Shown: one piece after another, positions 1 through 11,261 of the stretch
Layout: each line of letters begins with the position of its first letter
How positions within the stretch are numbered: position 1 is the first letter of the stretch
Origin: Theristus sp. LFF4_11
Lineage: Eukaryota; Nematoda; Chromadorea; Monhysterida; Xyalidae
Assembly: GCA_030248135.1 (NCBI GenBank)
Contig: JASANC010004652.1
Span: 1 to 64,000 of the forward strand
Direction of reading: 5' to 3'
DNA length: 64,000 nucleotides
The notes under the pieces: model-generated
What the model was told of the DNA's origin: nothing
The model's input: the letters and a program-made list of their open reading frames with translations, nothing else
The model's database searches: none
Program-made: the position numbers and the translations under genes

Positions 1-1644
1 CACAGCTCGAGAAAATCCGTGTGACAGGTTATAACCGGTCGTACTTGCAACACACTTTCACAACAGCAATCGTTTTTCTTGGATTTTCTTTTGCAGTATA
101 GAACCTCACGAGCTGTGGTTGGTGTTGATCGAAAGGCCAGCTGCTAGGCTACAAGCACATGTGTAACTCGGCAAATGAAGTTTAGTTTTCATAAGAAAAA
201 AAACAGTCGTGAAAAATATGTCACACGCGCGCGCACTGATTGCAAAGATGTTGCTTCACTTTTCTCCATGAAAACAAAACAACTTTCTTTGAGCAACATA
301 CGCCAATAAAGTACTCGTGAACCGGGATACGATGAGCCATCGATGAGCTCAAACGGTAAAGGAACGAAGACGCAATGGTTTGTAAAAGGAAAAATTGTAA
401 AATATCTCAAAAGTCAAAAATGAAGTACATGTCATTTATTTAGCAAATGTAAACTTTTTAGAAAAACTTTTAAAGTCACCGAGTTTTTTGGGCTTGCATT
501 TTTGTTTTGTTCAACATTGGTTTGTGTGCAATAATAAATTCGTGAAAAAACACACAACACCAATTTATGGTGGTTTGGAATTTTGTCGATTTTTAAAAAA
601 CCGCCGAAACAAACCACATACGACACATTGACGTGTTGCCGGTTGTTTGCTGAGTTGATTGAGCCGTCGATCGTCAAAATCGGTCGAGCACAGCGCCGGC
701 AGAGTCGCGTGACAGGTCGGCGCACAACACACATGTCGTGAAAGGCATTATTTGCCAACACATAACGTCGCCTAGATCACGATTTCCTCGACCGATTTTG
801 ACGATCGACGGCTCAATCAACTCAGCAGAGCATCCGAAACACGATGATGTGCCGTTTGTAGTTGGTTTTTGTTTTGTTCAACATTGGTTTGTGTGCAATA
901 AAAAATTCGTGAAAAAACACACAACACCAATTTATGGTGGTTTGGAATTTTGTCGATTTTTAAAAAACCGCCGAAACAAACCACAAACGACACATTGACG
1001 TGTTGCCGGTTGTTTGCTGAGTTGATTGAGCCGTCGATCGTCGAAATCGGTCGAGCACAGCGCCGGCAGAGTCGCGTGACAGGGTTGGCGACCTAAAATG
1101 AGACAAAAAGAAGTTTTTTCAATCTATTTCTATGCAAATGGGATTGGATTGGGATTGCTGACAGCTTACTTAACCGCCAAAAACAAATTTATAAAAACTG
1201 CGGCGTGTTTATTTCTTGCGGCGTATTTCCTATTTGCCGTTTGGATTTTGTTGCGGCGCATTTTGGCATGCGGCGTGCTTCCCTTGCAGCGCATTTTGGC
1301 CGTGCGGCGTGTTTTGTTTTCATCGGTTCATTCATGCGTGTGCGCGTCACCTAGCACGTGAAGCTGCGACGTTTTTGCTTCATTAATTTGTAGCGAAGTG
1401 ACGCCGCGTGAAGTGACGCCAGCGTTTCAAGTTCCATGAATGACGCTTCAACCAAAAAAATCCGGTTTCAACCAATTTAACCTCGAATCTGAATGTGGGA
1501 ACATCTTTATCCTGGCAACCATCATACAGCAAATGTAAAGCAATAAAATTCAACAATCAACTGTTCGCTGTAATTCTAGAATATCGTAACAGCATTAAAA
1601 CTCGCACTCGCCGGTGCAAAAACAAAGCAAATCTAGTTTAGTGC
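1..1644. other. Spacer downstream of the K2P gene
   Basis: No coding exon is recognisable. The stretch holds a long-inverted-repeat transposon in one fuller and one left-truncated copy (listed separately) and AT-rich sequence. Around 1230-1420 short words such as GCGGCGTG and TGACGCC recur, which look like degenerate simple repeats. Open frames here are short and have no domain-like composition. The K2P 3' UTR should lie just below 1645, but I cannot fix its end. Confidence 0.5.
496..1055. mobile_element. Long-TIR MITE, two tandem copies
   Basis: About 190-220 bases at 500-722 are repeated nearly identically at 868-1088. In the second copy (787-1055) the left end (787-828) is the inverted complement of the right end (1015-1055), built on CTCGACCGATTTTGACGATC. 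That gives a roughly 269 bp element with 40 bp near-perfect terminal inverted repeats. The first copy (about 496-688) keeps only the interior and right terminus. There is no coding capacity, so this is a non-autonomous DNA transposon by structure. The superfamily is not assignable because no clear target duplication was found. Confidence 0.7.
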
Positions 1645-4248
1645 TCACAACAATTGAATGAAATCATCTTCCGAATCATCGAAACTGACATCAAACGTCG
1701 TCTCGCCATTGGCGTCCGTTTTATGGCCACCAACGTTGTTGAGAGCCTCATCGATCGGTTGGCGGCGTTCATCGGCAAAGTTCAGAGTGATACCGCACGG
1801 ATTGTAAGCTTTGTTGTAAGCTTCTCGGTCGATAACTTCTGAACAAACATGAAAATACGTGATGCATTCTTTCTGTGCAGAATTTGCTGTGGTGACACAG
1901 TTGGTTTGCGCAGAAAGCTTGCATCACGTGATCACCAACCAATCAGCTGATTCCCTAGAATTTAGAGTTCGACTTTAGTTGAATTCCAGCCGACCTTTTA
2001 TCATCAGTTGCATTTCTTCAGGACGCATGAATGTGAAGCGTCCAGCCACGCCCATCATCGCTGTCAATGCTTTGAACGCTTGCTCCTTTGCGGAACCAAG
2101 TGCCCGCCCAAAGTAGTGAATCTGCAAATCGGTATATCAGTGTGCCTATTTTTGATCAAAACAATAAAATAATCAACTATGCTCAACCAACCTTGTGAAT
2201 GAAGCTGAGAGCAACGACATCAACACAGATCGTCGTAATGATCAAACCAAGCACCATCATCAGAATTGTGGTGCCATAGTGGTCGACATTTCCGGGCACA
2301 AAATCACCGAAACCTGCGACATTTGATAAAATAAATGACTTTGTTTACAGATAAAGAGCAGCTCTCAACTCAACACAAAGTCGTAGCTACATAACCGATG
2401 GTGAAAATCGTGATGAACCAAAAGTAAAACGATTCGGAATAGGACCACGGCTCCGTTACGATGTGCACAAAAGCGCTGAGTACCGGATACAGCAGCAACG
2501 TGAGTGAGTAGTGAAATTGTTGTGGTGGGTGTGTTTTTAAATTTTTTTTTTATTTATGGCGTTTTTCATTGAAAATATTGCAATAAAATGCAGGAAGTGG
2601 TGTGGCAGGGACCCCCCTAGCAGGCAACCAGGGGAGGGTCCCACTTACCACCAGTCCCCAGAACTTTTTCGGTAGAATCGGCACTCACCCCAAGGATAGG
2701 TGGTACCCCTTCCTAAAAATGCCTGTCATCTTTGGCACTGTTCCCAATGACCTGGAGAAAGCAGCTCTGTAACGGCGTTTACATGAATGGCAGCTCATGA
2801 AGATCGAACGCGTTTTGCGACTGTCTATTGTGAGCGGTGACCTTGCGGCGTGCCCACCACTGCAGCAACCGGTTGTAGCAATCGCACACAAACTCACTGA
2901 TGAACTTGGCGATATCCGCGATTGCCACCTGCACAAAAATAGCGTGCTCACTTTCAATCAAACAAAAGTTTTTAAACATTTAAAAATGCAAACTATTCTC
3001 AAAAAAGTTATTTAAAGCTGTTCCTACCAAAGCCAGAGGTATTCCAATCAGACCGTAAATGACGCAGACTATTCGACCGATCAGTGTTACTGGCGAGGGT
3101 GTGCCGTAACCTTCAAAATGTTTCAAATCATGACAAAAGAAAAGAAAAACATTTGACAAGGTTTGCTAAAAACTACGGATTTCAAACTGCTTTATCCCCC
3201 GTGTGGTTTGAGGTTATGAGGCTAAAGTTGCCGAGAACTAGGTTCGCATATTTTTCCAATATAAAAAATCCGCATTTATTTATGTTTTTCAAATTTTTAA
3301 CGTATCATCTTTCTGAAAAAAAACATTTTTCTTTGAAAATCTCAGTCAGTATCGGTTTCTTCTTTGTTTGCAGCACATCTCAGTTGTTTCAAATGTCTTT
3401 AACTTCAAATGGCAGTTAATACCTTGTGCTGTCAAATGGCAGCCTCGTCAAAGTTAATACCTCGTGTCCTTTCAGCCAAGAAGTGAACATTTTCACTTTT
3501 TTTTCAAAAAATGTCAAAAAACAAATAAATAGAAAAAAAATAATATATAAGTTTTGTTCAAAGAATGCGAACCTAGTGGCTGTGCAATTTCGAGATTGCG
3601 CAATTTGAAATCCAGCAGTTTTATGACGCACGCTGTATATTTGCTTGGACACTTTTTTCAGTGCTTGACGTACCGACAGTGGTGACGGTGAACGCGGCGA
3701 AGAACGCCGCCGACGACAACGACCACATCATCGTGCGATTTTCATACGCGTTGCTGACGTAAATGTCTTCCCAGAGGTGTGCCAAGTCTCTGTCCATCGT
3801 GTCAACAATCTCGCCGCCGATTTCTTCGAATTCCTCAAAGGAGCTGCTGTTTTCTGCCAGCTCGACCAGCGATCGCAGCGCCTCCTGCTGGACGCATTTG
3901 ATGTCATGGAGACCTTGCTGACGACTTTCTGCTTCCTTGCCCGACTCGATCCAATAGAACACGACGGCGCCGAGCATCACGTAGCCAACAACAACGACGA
4001 TCAACGCAACGTGCGGCAAAAGAAGCCTGATCGCCTAGAACGGGCCTTTTCATGTTGTGGGGTTCACTGTCAAAGCAGAAATAAAGCAACATTCAAAAAA
4101 AAGCTGTCACAAACATGAAGCAATTATTCAGTGTGATCTGTTGAACTGAACTCACGTTTTTGATTTTTGGAAGATAATCAGGCAACTGAGGCACCGTTTT
4201 TCTTCGTTTACTTGTTGCAAGTGCTTTATGTTTTGAACTTTTTGCCAT
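1645..4248 (-). CDS. Two-pore-domain (K2P/TWIK-like) potassium channel
   Basis: Background K+ leak channel of the plasma membrane. Exons read on the minus strand: 4248-4156, 4034-3674, 3110-3028, 2928-2783, 2751-2689, about 2520-2396, 2313-2192, 2121-1995, 1838-1645. TM1 is in exon 2 (LLLPHVALIVVVVGYVML). The first pore filter TVGYG is split between exons 2 and 3. TM2 follows (RIVCVIYGLIGIPLAL), then TM3 (LLLYPVLSAFVHI), the second pore with filter TIGFGD split by an intron, and TM4 (ILMMVLGLIITTICVDVV). Two P-loops with four TMs identify the K2P family. The ATG at 4248 lies 27 nt after an acceptor-like TTGTTCAG. The C-terminal exon (IDREAYNKAYNPCG, acidic tail, TGA at 1645) joins in phase through a weak GTCGGC donor; without that splice the frame stops at 1975. 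Unresolved points: no AG acceptor before the TM3 exon, and a 31-nt intron (2752-2782). Subfamily membership is not decided. Confidence 0.9.
1855..1978. mobile_element. MITE of the ATCAGCTGAT family inside the last K2P intron
   Basis: The arms ACGTGATGCATTCTTTCTG (1857-1875) and CAGAAAGCTTGCATCACGT (1911-1929) are inverted complements with two mismatches. The right side continues through ACCAATCAGCTGATT into CTAGAATTTAGAGTTCGACT (to about 1974). This matches the termini of the better preserved copy at 62466-62631. The element fills most of the 156-nt intron 1839-1994. Confidence 0.7.
2590..2680. repeat. Inverted repeat in the K2P intron before the TM3 exon
   Basis: GGGACCCCCCT (about 2609-2619) faces AGGGGAGGGTCCC (about 2630-2642), forming a GC-rich hairpin in otherwise AT-rich intron sequence. 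It lies between the 2689 donor and the TM3 exon, next to a poly-T tract at 2541-2551. It may be a small insertion that disturbs recognition of the following acceptor, but that is inference. Confidence 0.4.
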
Positions 4249-4273
4249 CTTTGCCTTGCTTTGATTGTGCGAC

Positions 4274-4276
4274 GCT
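4274..4276 (-). promoter_or_regulatory. Acceptor-like site upstream of the K2P start codon
   Basis: A pyrimidine-rich TCTCTTGTTCAG ends at 4275, 27 nt upstream of the ATG. It could be a trans-splice (spliced-leader) acceptor or the acceptor of a 5' UTR intron. The sequence alone cannot separate these. Confidence 0.35.
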
Positions 4277-5289
4277 GAACAAGAGAGATTGAAACGGAGT
4301 TTAACCACTGTGCTGCTGATATGATTATGAAACTAACGGCAAATGATAATCCTGCTTCAACTGTATTTGAGCGTTTCCCATGGGGAATCATACAGAAGAA
4401 TTCTGCCCATTCAATTATGAATGCAGCCTTTCTCTGACGCACCGACCAGTTAATATTTTGACGTGCCCACAATAATTAATCTGAAATTATATGCTGTTTC
4501 TTTGAAAGTCTGCCGAGCGAGTTTATTGCTGTTATGTGTGATTGCACATTTTCTTTATCAGCAATTGTGGAATGTCTTGTTGTTGAAAAAACCACTTGTA
4601 CCAGGGAGATTTATGAACATTGAAAGTTTGAAACTCATTTTCCCGAGAGTTTTTGAGTTTTTTCGTTCAAGTTGTGTTCTTCAACACATCCCGCCTTGAA
4701 AACCAGATGACCAAGCGTCCGTCACATCTTCAGCTGGAACGAAGCGAAGAACCCTCTCTCCACTGATGTGCTTCTGTTGGTCGGGTACCGTATCTTTACT
4801 TGACAGCACGTTCGCTCTTCTTGGTGAGGTGAGAGCGGGAGACCAAGAAAGCGAGCCGAGCGCTGCAATGCGGTTTTGTTTGATTGCACGAATATTATCA
4901 GTAAAAAGAATTTTTATTTGAATTTTTTTGATAGGTTTACTGAATTATGGATGAAAGTCGTGTGATGCCTAATGCATGAATCATATGTGCAGTAACGGTT
5001 CCCTCCCTGCCCTACAACATACGACAGGAATGAAGATAATGCAAAAACCGATTCAGTTTTTTTTTCACCTTAAACGCTTTCAAAACCTTTTCAAAACTTG
5101 CAGTATGTTTGTTCAAATCTGTCATTATTTTTTTGCATAATACAGAGCATGCGAAAATTTCAGTAACAGTGAGAAGAACGGATGTCTGCCCACACAAAAC
5201 AAACGCACAGAACTGACAAAACTATAAAAAAGAAAATGTCCATTCCAATTTCTTTTTTGATTCTGATGTTCAGGCAACCAACCAGCTAA

Positions 5290-5747
5290 TACCGTATTAC
5301 CTCTATTAAACCCCCATGGGGGTTTATTTCTTCAGCGACTTCTGGGGGTGGGGGTTTATTTTTGGGGGGGGGGGATTATTTTGGGGGGGGGGTTTATTTG
5401 GAAACCATTTTAGGGGTGGGCAAAATGGCAAAAATACCTTCCATGGCAGGAAGGAAGTCGCAGAAACTTCTACTTTTCACAGAGATTTCCTTTGGTAACA
5501 GCCTTTTGTAATGAAATTACCGCCAACTCATCCCTTTGGGGCCTTTGGTAGCACAATTTCACCAATGTCACTGCATTCAGCCACTGAATTCGCTAGGTAT
5601 GTGTTTCAAACAGGTTTCTAATAAACCCCCATGGGGGTTTATTTTTGGGGGGGGGGATTATTTGGAAACTTGTCGAGGGGGTGGGGGTTTATTTTTGGGG
5701 GGGGGGGGTTTAATTTTGGGGGGGGGTTTAATAGAGGTAATACGGTA
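5290..5747. mobile_element. G-rich MITE with 25 bp perfect terminal inverted repeats
   Basis: The left end ACCGTATTACCTCTATTAAA plus five C (5291-5315) is exactly complementary to the right end (5722-5746). A TA lies at both edges, consistent with a TA target site. The interior repeats a [22 protein letters not shown] unit many times with runs of 7-10 G. A block beginning AAACCCCCATGGGGGTTT occurs at both 5309 and 5627, so the element contains an internal duplication. It has no coding capacity. Confidence 0.75.
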
Positions 5748-5874
5748 CTACAAAAATAGCTGAGCCGAAAAAAGCTCTCTGATAGAGATAGATTCGATTT
5801 GTATACATACTTAAAAGTGATTTTTTTGATTTCTGATCAGAGGTTGCTTGCAATGAGTCGTTGTAGGTTCCTAA

Positions 5875-6583
5875 TAGGGTTGTTAAAAAAAATGAATTAA
5901 AAAAAAGTGATTAAAAAAAACAAAAATGCCGATTTTTTTTTTAATTCGAAAAATTTTCCTCTAATATGCTCTGAAAACCTCAATTTTGGCACAATTTTTC
6001 GAAAGTTCAACAAAAATTTTCTTTGATTATACCTCGTAAAACCTTTAGCAGTCGATTTTGGGCCGTTTTACCGACTGATTTTAGGCTACGACAACATCTG
6101 CGATGAAGTTTTTGAGCGTCCCAAAGCTTGGCCTACCATTTCCGATGCAGATAAGGTGACGATTCGCCTCGCAGAGCGTCCGATTGTGCTCGCTGCTCCG
6201 TTTGCAAGCGCTACGTTGTCTGGTTGCTTGCTGCTTCGTGTTGTGTCGTCGCGACACCATCAGAAGAATTGATCGAATTTCAAGGCGGTATGTTTGTCTT
6301 CACTTTAACATTAGTTTAGCTGGGGACAATTAGTGACGTTTTGGAGGTCAAAACACAAGAAGAGGCATGGTGACGGTTTGGAAAAGGGGTAATTGAGGTC
6401 ACCAAAACAAAATCTGCAAAGTTCCGCCATACGGGAGTCATTCGGGAGGCGCTTGCATATCATATGTGGTTCTTCGGATCGGACTCCCTGATTGATTTAG
6501 CACAACTTTGATTTTTGAAATTTAAAAAAAAAATAATTTTTTTTTAACAAAAATGACGATTTTTGTTTTTTTTAACAACCCTA
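5875..6583. mobile_element. Non-autonomous hAT-type DNA transposon
   Basis: The ends are TAGGGTTGTTAAAAAAAA at 5875 and its complement TTTTTTTTAACAACCCTA ending at 6583. An exact 8-bp direct duplication, GTTCCTAA, flanks both sides (5867-5874 and 6584-6591). An 8-bp target duplication with short TIRs is the hAT signature. The 709 bp carry no intact transposase frame. The central 6070-6300 is less AT-rich and could be an eroded internal region. Confidence 0.85.
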
Positions 6584-8389
6584 GTTCCTAATCCTAAACC
6601 TAATCCTAATCCAAAGCCAAGCCTTTTTGATAAGGTGAAAATGATCAATTTAGTTTTTGCATTTTTTCTTTCCTGTGTTAAAGGGCAGGGGCCACCGCCA
6701 CCGGAGATGTGCATAGGGGGTTCCTAGGGTGTCCCGGGACAGGCTAGCGTCGCGCGTCGCGCAGGGCCTGAGGGGCTACGTCGCGCAGCGCCTCGGTTGG
6801 AAGAGACAAAATTTTCACAAATGCAATAAAATTAGTTCGAAATTAAATTCGATTATTTTAGTTGACTGACCGAAGCAGATCTTCAAAAGTGCGTGTATTG
6901 CTGTGGTTACTTTTGTAGGTTGTAACGTATTTGTATTTGAAATCGCGCTGCGCATGTAGATGGTAAGCACATTTTATTCTGCAAATCCCAGTGGTTCAGG
7001 TAACCAAGGTTTTTTGACGCGACATCTTGCGCCAATGACGCAAAATAATTTAGGATGACGCAAAAAATCGGTTGTTTGCGTCCGCTTTTTTTGATTCTTT
7101 CAATATTTTAGAGGACTTCAAAAGACTGTTTTTTTGGAAATTTTGTGCTCAGATCAAAAATTTTTCTGCGCCTCCGGCGCAGGCCATGGCCATCTTATGA
7201 TTCTTTTACAATGACTATTGCATGGATAGTCATGAGTTCATCGTTTTTTAGATTGTTCAGTGCTTTGTTGATAACGGTTCGATTCAATGTTACAATATTC
7301 TTGTTGTTTTGACCGTATCTTTTTTCCAACTAGCCCTTCACGAAAGCTTTTTGTTCGCTCCTTTGCTAAACAGCTGTGTTTTTTTTACACCTGAATGGGT
7401 GTTATAGACACCTAAATACTTTGGATGACATCCAAAAATCGTAAGGTAAAATACGTTCTCAAAGCCTATTTTTTGAAAATTTTCTTCGCTTTGCGAAGAC
7501 GTTGCAAGTTACCTTTTTTTATTTAAATTGAGAGTCAAAGTCGCCTTCCGAACGAAATATAGAACAAACTTTTTTTTTCATTTTCAGCGCTTTCAAAATT
7601 AAAATTTTTGTCATCTTCAGAAATCTTATTTTCATGATGGAAATCAACAATTGGGTGTCGACAGTCCCCCTCTGGACAACAAACACATTTTCACTGTGCT
7701 AATTTCAAGTAGTTTTGTTGTTGTTTGTCTGGACACTCGTAGTCGGCTGTCTACTCGGCTTTTATCAAACAAGAGAATTTGTTGTCACGCACCACGCACG
7801 ATTAAAACAAAAGCGAGAAGAGTGCCTGAGCAGAGAAAAGTTTTGTTTCTGAGCAGCAGTGGTTGTGATGTGAAGTTCCAAAATTGCTTTTTATTTGACT
7901 CCAGGTGTTGAACGTTGCACGGACACCGATTTATTTGTTGTTCGATGTAGTCATGCTGACGCAGAAAATTTGGGCTGACGCAAAATTTTTCGACCTTTTG
8001 TGTCAATTGACTTGATAACTTGACAATTTTCACCCTCATACATCAAAAATTTACACATGCAAGCACACAGCACATAGCCGTGTTTTTGAGAGGTCAGTTT
8101 GTGTGACACTTAGTTTGCGACAAAAAAATTGGGGAGGAGTCGACGTCGCGCAGCCACCCGACCCGGGACAGGCTGGAAGTGTCTGGCGTGCACACCTCTG
8201 ACACTGACCGCCACTGCACGCACATGCACCTGTTTTAATAATGATGCATTACGGATAGGTTCAAATTGTTTTGGTGCGTGCGGCTCCAATCGCAAAAGTT
8301 TTTGATTTTGATGAGAAAAATTGTTGAATTGTTGAATTGACAGCGCTCATGTCATTTTTAATTTGTTGCAGCAGCAGTGCACCACCGAC

Positions 8390-8425
8390 CCGCCGACCCG
8401 ACCCGACCCGACCCGAACCGACCAG
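8390..8425. repeat. CCGAC/CCCGA tandem tract
   Basis: A 5-base unit CCGAC is repeated about seven times with small changes. Similar CCCGACCCGAC words appear at 53408-53420. It is a simple repeat with no gene attached. Confidence 0.6.
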
Positions 8426-9933
8426 TCACCAGGATTAGGATTTTTGATGTTTTTGATACAAAACCGTGTTCGTGTTGCTTCTCGTTTTTTCAACGAAATT
8501 TCAGATTTTATTGTCCACGTCCACGCTCAAACTCAACCGACCCTACCTCACTCGACGAACGTTTGCGGGTGGATAAATGCCTTGCATGCCGTGTGGTGCG
8601 TGTGTGCCGCCGTCTCAGTTTGCCTTTCGAGCACCCACCTGGACCTGGCCAGCAGTTTTGGTTTTTAAATCAACGTTTTTTACCGTTGTCTAAATGTTGG
8701 TGCTTTTTAAATCAACGTTTTTTACCGTTGTCAAAATGTTAATGCGACAAATTTTGTGCGTGAGTATGCCAAGGAATTGAAGACCGGGCGAAATCAAAAC
8801 CAATTCGGAACATCAGATTTTTCGGATCACAGAAGATTTCAAGATAAACAGCTTTTTTATAGTTTTCGGTGCTGAACAACTGCTGCTTGGCAGCTGGAAC
8901 ATTCCAAAAACAAAAAAGCTCGTTTAATTTTTGCAAAAAGTGACGTGCCGGTTGATTTTAGACCAATCATGCCAATTGCTAATGCACGTCGTCCGACAGA
9001 CAAATACGCCAACATTACAAGGTGAACTGAAATGGCGTGACGTGCTGGATGATTTTAAAAATGACATCAAAATGTAAACTTTGCCCATTTGACTTTTCAT
9101 TATTTGGTTCATTTGATTTATGTATCTCATTTTGTCAGTTGCACATGCTAACGTTGCACGTTTGTTCAAGTTCGACAGTGACCAGAACAAAGAACAGGTT
9201 GTGTTCCGACCAGCAGACATCTCGAGTCCAAGCAGTTCAGAAACCATCACATGAATAGTGGATCGATCTATAACTCCAATTCATCTTGGAGAACACGTTT
9301 GGCGAAGTGGCTCTTCTTTGGTCATTGTTTGCAGAAAAATCATGTCATTCACTGTCAGACATGACGGATTTCAATAATTAAAAATGACACTAATTCCAAA
9401 TTCCAAATGCTAATAACACTCGTGTTCAAAAGCGCGACAATGAGTGTGTTTGATTCGGCGATTTTCTGTCTGATTTCTTTTCCCTATTTTTCAAAAAGTG
9501 CAAATGGTGTATTGGTGAGGCAATTGCATGTGTGTGTGTGATGATAAATTGCTGAAAAAAGTTGAAAATGTGCGCGTTTTTTTGCATGCAACCTTGGAGC
9601 TGTGTCACCTTGTGAATGAAATATAAAATTGCCTTCGCAAACACAAACCATCTTATTCTATTGATTCACGTTGTGTTATTTTCTTTTCTATCTATAATCT
9701 GGTCTGTCCAACCACATGGCAGTTTTTGCAATGTGTCAGTGAAAGCGTCTCAACGAACTTCTCGCGGGTTAGTGTTGACAACAAAACAACCATCAAATTT
9801 TTTTCATCGATTTAAAGCATTGCTGTATCATCTTCACACTTCCTTCCATTAACGTCGCTGTTGTATTTTCAAACGGGTGATTTCGTAGGCACAATTAGTG
9901 TCAATCGTAGCGGTTCATTCTGTCATGTTGGTA

Positions 9934-10164
9934 TTGTGGATTTATTCAAACGTGTCCGGACAAACGTGACGTCATTTTATTTAAAAACGCCCGTTTGTCA
10001 AAGTACAGGCACTAAAATTTCAGTTTGGTGTGACTGATTCGACATTCACCATTTGTTTACGGGAAGAAATCAGCTAAACGTATAGTCTGGTTTGCTGTGA
10101 ACGACAAGCGCATGTTTTGTGGCACATGACGTCATTTCAGTGGGACACGTTTAAAAAAATAGGC
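9934..10164 (+). mobile_element. 230 bp MITE (TGACGTCATTT family), copy 1
   Basis: It starts TATTGTGGATTTATTCAAAC and ends GGGACACGTTTAAAAAAATA, imperfect inverted repeats sharing AAACGTGTCC. Each subterminal region carries a TGACGTCATTT palindrome. It is colinear with an inverted full copy at 60229-60462 and with the partial copy at 58462-58577. It has no open frame, so it is a non-autonomous element. Confidence 0.8.
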
Positions 10165-10579
10165 CATATTTTAAGGTTGTGTTTTGGTCTAGGTGTTGTC
10201 ATAAGTCGGTTTCTTTGGCCCCTGCCGCCCATCTTTCTGAATTTCTGTATTTACCCGATTTTCCACGTTCATTTGAAGTTTGAGCAAATGTCCTCCGCCG
10301 GTTCCGACCGTGAAAATGCCAAACTGGCCAATTATTCAAAATGATTATTCACCTGTTATCACGACTTAGTACAACAATTGTTGGTGCATTAATTAGTTGC
10401 TGAAAGATGAAAGACCTGGTGACAAAATCTTCGTTGAAGAAGCGGTCCGGTTACTGATATGATAAATAAACTCGTTGAGCTTCAGCAGATGTCCTCGACG
10501 CTCTCTCAAGGTTTGGGACCGGTATTTGGTAATTCCGTTTCCATTTTTTTTAATTTACGAACAATTGTTTGCGAATCAT

Positions 10580-10650
10580 CCTGGTGGCCTGGGTGGTAGC
10601 ACGTTGGACACGTCTGCGCGTTCGGGAGATCGAGCCCCGGCGAGAAGTTC
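10580..10650 (+). repeat. tRNA-like SINE head, fragment
   Basis: GTGGCCTGGGTGGTAGCACG and, 31 bases on, GGGAGATCGAGCCCC resemble the A-box and B-box region of the SINE at 39756-39960. The downstream SINE body is absent or too diverged to recognise, so I call only the head. Confidence 0.5.
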
Positions 10651-11245
10651 AAGCACTTTTTTAAGATTAAGATCCAATTTAATTTGTCGCCTTTCGGCCT
10701 ATTCCCATTTCTCACTAAACTTCCATTATGCAGAAAAACAAACGATGAACAAAAACACACAACTGATGTGATTGGTGAATCAATCAAATGAAAGAAAAAG
10801 TGATCAGTGAGAACGATGAGCCAATGACCACCCAGGCTTTTGCTAAAAACAAAAACTCGGACAAAATGCAGACAGCCAGACAGAAGCAATGGACGAACAA
10901 TAAGCAGAAAATCACTTGTGGTTTTCTGAAATCGAGCAATCACTTAAGGACTGCAAACATAGCACAATTGAAACTAAAGAAAAATTAAAAAAACACTAAC
11001 TGACAACATCAGACAAAACAGTCACGATAAACCACAAGCATGATAAAGGTGCGTAACAGCAAAAGCACCAGCTCACTCAGCAGTTTCTTTTTCTTCTTTT
11101 CTTCCTTTCTCTTTTTTTCCTTTTTTCTTTTTTGTTTTCTTTTTTCTGTTTTCCCATCTGTTTTTTTCTTTTTTCTGTTTCTGAATTATTTGTATTTTTA
11201 CTCTGCTAGCTAGCGCAAAATGACTGCAAGCATAGTTGTTCTTGG

Positions 11246-11261
11246 GGGGGGGGGAGGGGGG
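11246..11261. repeat. Poly-G run
   Basis: A G-run broken by one A (GGGGGGGGGGGAGGGGGGG-like). A similar pure run occurs at 25137-25149. Both are potential quadruplex or hairpin sites, with no further context. Confidence 0.6.

Noticed and set aside
1654..1842. 62-codon plus-strand open frame
   Set aside because: It is the antisense of the K2P C-terminal exon, whose minus-strand frame gives a family-like IDREAYNKAYNPCG peptide and fits the splice phase.
2687..2700. U12-type donor (TATCCTT) at the K2P exon end
   Set aside because: The base before TATCCTT is C rather than A or G, no matching branch-point sequence was found near the TM3 exon, and a normal GTGAGT donor lies beside it.
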